From the NCBI GenBank assembly GCA_036939755.1, contig JALLAZ010000943.1, positions 1-11,806 of the forward strand: a stretch of DNA of 11,806 nucleotides, read 5' to 3'. Both the position numbers and the translations under genes were made by a program. Origin of the DNA: Stephanodiscus triporus (taxonomy: Eukaryota; Bacillariophyta; Thalassiosirophyceae; Thalassiosirales; Thalassiosiraceae). Below are positions 8,609-11,806 of the stretch, one piece after another. The notes under the pieces were generated by a model, which saw only the letters and a list, made by a program, of their open reading frames with translations, was not told the origin of the DNA and ran no database searches. Positions within the stretch are counted from its first letter, which is position 1. Each line of letters opens with the position of its first letter.

Positions 8609-9762
8609 CTACGATACCCCCATCACCCCATCACCATCATTTCTCCACCCCACTCCCCCCATCGAAGGCATCGTTCTCCGTGAGTTCATGGGCGATTTCA
8701 AAAAAATTGGTGGTAAAAGTATCTCCTGAACGAGAAATTCAAATTTTGCGCTTCCGGAGCTGTGTGCCTTATGCTTTTCTGACTGCGTCTTGGGAACTTT
8801 AAATGTCGGCTCTGGAGCGGCCTGAGTGGCTTTGAGGGTGGTCATTAGTTGCGCCATCGCCTCCGTATTGCTCTTGATCAGGGCTTCGATTTGCTTTGCA
8901 TGTTTTGCGGTAAGATTTTCAATAAGCTCTTCCGTTGCAGTCGCGTACTGCTCCATGACATTGTGAGCTGATGCGTGACCCGTTGCTCGGGCTGTAACTG
9001 CATCCTGCAGGTGTGTACGAGCATACTCTGTGCACATCATTGTTTTTAGGTTTGCCCATGTTTGGTCAGCAACTGGCCTAGCTTCCCACTCACGCACTGG
9101 TGCGTCATAATCTCCTGTGTCCTTAAACTTTTTAGTGCTTTATTCATCATGGCCCGAGTGTCCCAAGTCACGCCAGCACGTGCAAGTTGCTTGACGGCCT
9201 TTTAAATGCGGTTGAAATACACTGTCGGTACTTCTGCAACGCTCCACAGCTGATCACATTCTGCCATGAGTGCAGTAATGTCAACGTAAGTGACAGTACC
9301 CCATCAAGTTCGAAGGTGAGTTACCATTTGAAATGGTGTTACATTGAGGTACGCGACCCGTTCTTGCTTGAGTTCTAACAAGAAGTCATCTTCAATTGCT
9401 CATTGAATCAAATCCTTTAATCCGAGCCTCATGCCAACAAAGGTCTGGAACTGCTTCACTTGTTCCTTGTGCTCCGCTTCCAATCGGGAACGGTTGGCGT
9501 TCGTTACACCGGCGGGATAAATCCCTGGATTCGCAGGGTTCACAAATGGAGTTCCAGGGGCGAGGTTTTCGTAGTCGACCGCTGAGAGTAGCATTCCAGC
9601 ATGACCATTGTTGCCCCCTCCCAACATTGTGGGAATTGACGAAGCCACAGCAATGAGTTCTTCTTCAAGACGATCAATGTCTTGATTATTGGGTTGGCCA
9701 TGAACTTCCGTGATCACAAAATCAGCCACCGTTTTTCAAATTTCCGCTTGAATAATAGCCAT
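8609..9762 (-). pseudogene. LTR-retrotransposon gag remnant (Ty1/copia-like), decayed
   Basis: The reading starts with ATG at 9762 (MAIIQAEI) and is broken by TGA at 9738-9736, TGA at 9402-9400, TGA at 9306-9304 and TAA at 9204-9202. A one-base frameshift falls near 9131 in an A-rich run, after which the frame is open to 8609. Between the breaks the protein is coherent: PGTPFVNPANPGIYPAG, HKEQVKQFQTFVGMRLGLKD, AIEDDFLLELKQERVAYLN, VTPFQMVTHL, GTVTYVDITALMAECDQLW, EVPTVYFNRI and WEARPVADQTWANLKTMMCTEYA. A helical Ala/Glu-rich part follows (AKHAKQIEALIKSNTEAMAQ). This is the layout of diatom copia-type Gag. No zinc knuckle, protease, integrase or reverse transcriptase follows before the RETSAT-like gene, so the element is 3'-truncated as well as inactive. 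Confidence 0.75.
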
Positions 9763-9905
9763 CGTAACCTAATGTTGTTTGCTGAAACCGTAATGAGTTG
9801 TCCCAACCGTAAGAATTGCTAATCACTATTGAACAGTGACTCTAGAAGTAGTATAATCGTGTGATTAGCGAATTTATGAGCTACTGCTTCAAGATCACTG
9901 AAAAC

Positions 9906-9928
9906 TTCACCGAATTTAAATCGGTGAA
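9906..9928. repeat. Perfect inverted repeat, 8-bp arms, 7-bp loop
   Basis: TTCACCGA (9906-9913) and TCGGTGAA (9921-9928) flank ATTTAAA. The motif TGAAAACT(T)CACC also occurs twice around it, as a direct repeat starting near 9897 and near 9925. It lies inside the candidate LTR and might be a hairpin or a protein-binding site. Confidence 0.8.
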
Positions 9929-9977
9929 AACTCACCCAAAAAGGGCTGAAAAACTGCCAGATTTGGCCAGAATGAAA

Positions 9978-10016
9978 CTTACTAGTAAGTACGTATGCGC
10001 GTACGCGTGTACGTAC
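9978..10016. repeat. Two abutting palindromes inside the candidate LTR
   Basis: CTTACTAGTAAG at 9978-9989 is a perfect 12-bp palindrome. It runs into a 28-bp imperfect palindrome at 9989-10016 that starts and ends with GTACGTA/TACGTAC, is centred on GCGTACGC, and has two mismatched pairs. The second is an alternating purine-pyrimidine stretch rich in CpG. Confidence 0.8.
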
Positions 10017-10033
10017 AAACAGTGAGTTTAACA

Positions 10034-11806
10034 CCCTTCCCTCTTTCCGGATGCAATCGAGCAGCCACAGGGGAATCGCGAGGAGTCAAGGGGCATGGAG
10101 CTCTTGCTTTTTCACCCCGTCCTCCCCCTCCCCCTTCCACAGCATGCCAATGCGAGAGGGGTCGTCTTCAAAATACTTGATGAGAGCAGGACCATCCTCG
10201 AAAACTGTCTCCTTGACCCACTGCCACGTCTTCTGCTGCGGGAGCAAAATCGGGGTGGGGGGTGAGGTCCTGTGTGCGCGTCCTATCGCCCACGAACCCA
10301 ATAATTCGGCCCTGGAGGTGCGAGGTATTGGCGGTGATCGCCGCAAACTTTATCCGTGAGTGAATCACCGTCGTGAAACGGCTCCCTTGCTTGATGAAAA
10401 GATATGCCCAAAAATCTTGGAGGTTCCCCATAACCTCTTTCAAATGGGTTATCTTGTTCGTGTCCCTCCCCAGTGACCATTGCCAGGTAAGGTCCTGAAT
10501 GATCGTCGCGTGCATGCCGCCGCTGCCCTTTTTTATGGCCGCAGCCATCCCCGAATATAGCGGGGACATCATCGACGTGTGTAAAATGCCCTGTAAGGGT
10601 ACAGCCCCTGGATCGGCATTCCCGACGTTGGGCGTCGCCCATTGAGTGATTTCCCTTGGCGGCACAGCTGTCAATATTTCACGAGGCGTGTCACCCGTGT
10701 GACCCCCCCCCCCTCCTATCAAAGTCAAAGACAGTAGGAATGCCCCCAGTCTGGTCTCCCAGCTCCCACTCCCCCAAAACGTGCAGTCACGTTGGAAGCC
10801 GAGGTATCATCCTGGTGGGGCACACTAGTACTAACCCCTTCCCAATCGGAAAAGAAGGACGGGCGCCGCTGCTGCCCCGCTGATGTGCCCGTGTTGCTGT
10901 CGATACGGCCCCCCTGTGTCATGTCGTTGGCGCGGCCGCCACCCCCCCCAGCAAGAACATCTTGACGCTGTTCCCCTAATTGTCCCCAAACTCGGCGTCT
11001 GCAACTTGGCGCAAGAATTTGTCGCGGCGGAAATAATGCTGCATCTGACTCAATAGTCGCTGATCCCACCGCGAATGCCTTCGTAGGACTCCTCTTGGGA
11101 TCAGTCCACCGGCCTGTAGGCGTTGACCAAGTACCCAACACTGCAACTCGGGGACCGAATGGACGATAAACCAATGGATGGGGTAATCTACCACCCGCAA
11201 ACACGGCGCAAGCGTGTGTGGGGTAAGCCTGGGGTCCGGTTCGAACGGGGCGTCTGGTGCGTCAAAGAAAGGCACGAGTACGCCGGTAGTCGCGCCGAAC
11301 CAGTCTGCAAAAATTTGCAGGACGCCTCTCTGGTAATTGATGTGACGGGTGGCCGCTTCATTGCTGCGGGGCGGGGCCTGTCCCAGTGACGGTCGCACAA
11401 TCCAGATCAACCACGTGCCAAGGCGTTTGTCATCAACCCAACGGCGGCCACAGTCGATCCTGATAATCGCCCCCCCCCCTCTTTGTGGCCAATGATGCAA
11501 GCCCGTGGAAAACCTGGGCCCATTTGAGGAGCCAAAGATATCATGTATCCGAGTGTTAGTCGTCCAACTACGCCACGTTCAGATTGTTCGCGGTCCGGCG
11601 ACCCCCTTAAAAATTTTTATCTCGACGATCCAAACGTCCGCGACCGCGCAACCACTTCGAAGGGCTCTGGGCAGGGTGATACTATTTTATGATCCGCGGG
11701 GGGTGCACACAACACTGCATCCTTCTGCCAAAACACTATTCTACTACCCCCTACTTCAATCCCGACGCCATGGTCCACGTGCTCCTGACGCTGAATGAGC
11801 CCCTGC
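10034..11806 (-). pseudogene. Decayed coding region of unknown identity, split over at least five frames
   Basis: On the minus strand, protein-like segments follow one another in changing frames. They are 11805 to about 11475 (with a TAA at 11619-11617), about 11475 to 10976, about 10990 to 10780, about 10728 to 10250, and about 10250 to 10034 (with a TGA at 10088-10086). Coherent stretches include FADWFGATTGVLVPFFDAP, RLTPHTLAP, DYPIHWFIVHSVPELQCWVL, WDQRLLSQMQHYFRRDKFL, then MSPLYSGMAAAIKKGSGGMH, LGRDTNKITHLKEVMGNL and HLQGRIIGFVGDRTRTQ. Last come KTWQWVKETVFEDGPALIKY, FEDDPSRIGMLW and, past the TGA, LLAIPLWLLDCIRKEG. Two of the breaks lie at or close to long G runs (C runs 11470-11479 and 10703-10713). 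Tryptophan richness and these motifs suggest one ancestral protein of over 550 residues, perhaps from a repeat family, but I cannot name it. Sequencing errors at homopolymers are an alternative explanation. Confidence 0.5.

Larger units (their letters stand above)
9773..10033 (-). mobile_element. Candidate 5' LTR of the decayed gag element
   Basis: The 261 bp directly upstream of the gag start begin (minus strand, 10033) with TGTTAAACTC and end (9773) with AAACAACA, giving the expected TG...CA ends and a TGTT/AACA inverted repeat. It has no coding potential and contains several palindromes. No second copy was found in the window, and no convincing tRNA primer-binding site (a TGG start) follows immediately, so both boundaries are provisional. 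Confidence 0.4.

Noticed and set aside
11238..11246. GGTTCGAAC, resembling a tRNA T-loop
   Set aside because: No matching acceptor, D-arm or anticodon arm at the right spacing on either strand. It falls inside the decayed reading frame.
11505..11798. Plus-strand 97-residue ORF at the right edge
   Set aside because: It has no protein character that I can see and lies antisense to the more coherent minus-strand reading.

Overview
This window is nuclear DNA from a eukaryote, most likely a diatom (stramenopile), probably a centric one. The evidence is short GT-AG introns of 86 and 122 bp that split conserved domains, eukaryote-only proteins (VPS4, a Tctex-type dynein light chain, an apoptosis-inducing-factor homologue, a membrane-anchored retinol-saturase-like enzyme), tightly packed convergent and divergent genes, and a gag remnant of the type common in diatom LTR retrotransposons. 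The species cannot be fixed from the sequence. Nothing bacterial, viral or CRISPR-like was seen.

Layout. (1) 1-867, minus: the 5' part of a VPS4 AAA-ATPase gene in two exons, running off the left edge. Its linker is coded by an extraordinary, almost pure poly-G tract (poly-C on the plus strand, 520-606). (2) 868-1406: a divergent promoter region. (3) 1407-4394, plus: a 995-residue AIF-like flavoprotein homologue with strong low-complexity insertions and a long unrecognised C-terminal tail. (4) 4430-4896, minus: a two-exon Tctex1-type dynein light chain, tail to tail with the AIF gene (35 bp between stop codons). (5) 5047-5709, plus: a 220-residue orphan, head to head with Tctex1 (about 150 bp). 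(6) 6085-8163, minus: a 692-residue FAD-dependent RETSAT/carotenoid-isomerase-like oxidoreductase with an N-terminal membrane anchor. (7) 8164-8608: intergenic, with a short degenerate tandem repeat. (8) 8609-9762, minus: a gag pseudogene with four stops and a frameshift, preceded by a candidate 5' LTR at 9773-10033. (9) 10034-11806, minus: an older decayed reading frame of unknown identity, broken at several points, some of them at G runs, and apparently interrupted by the LTR at 10033.

The left two thirds is ordinary, dense gene space; the genes share no pathway that I can demonstrate. VPS4 works in ESCRT-III disassembly, the AIF homologue in mitochondrial or secretory-compartment redox biology, Tctex1 in dynein motors, and the RETSAT-like enzyme in isoprenoid or carotenoid chemistry at a membrane. 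The right third is a graveyard of repeats. The sequence is very GC-rich from about 280 to 3170, covering the 5' halves of the two divergent genes, and becomes more AT-balanced afterwards, inside the AIF gene. I found no convincing new multi-gene system. The best leads are the homopolymeric VPS4 linker, the AIF homologue with eroded FAD motifs and an unknown tail, and the retroelement nested in a decayed unknown gene.
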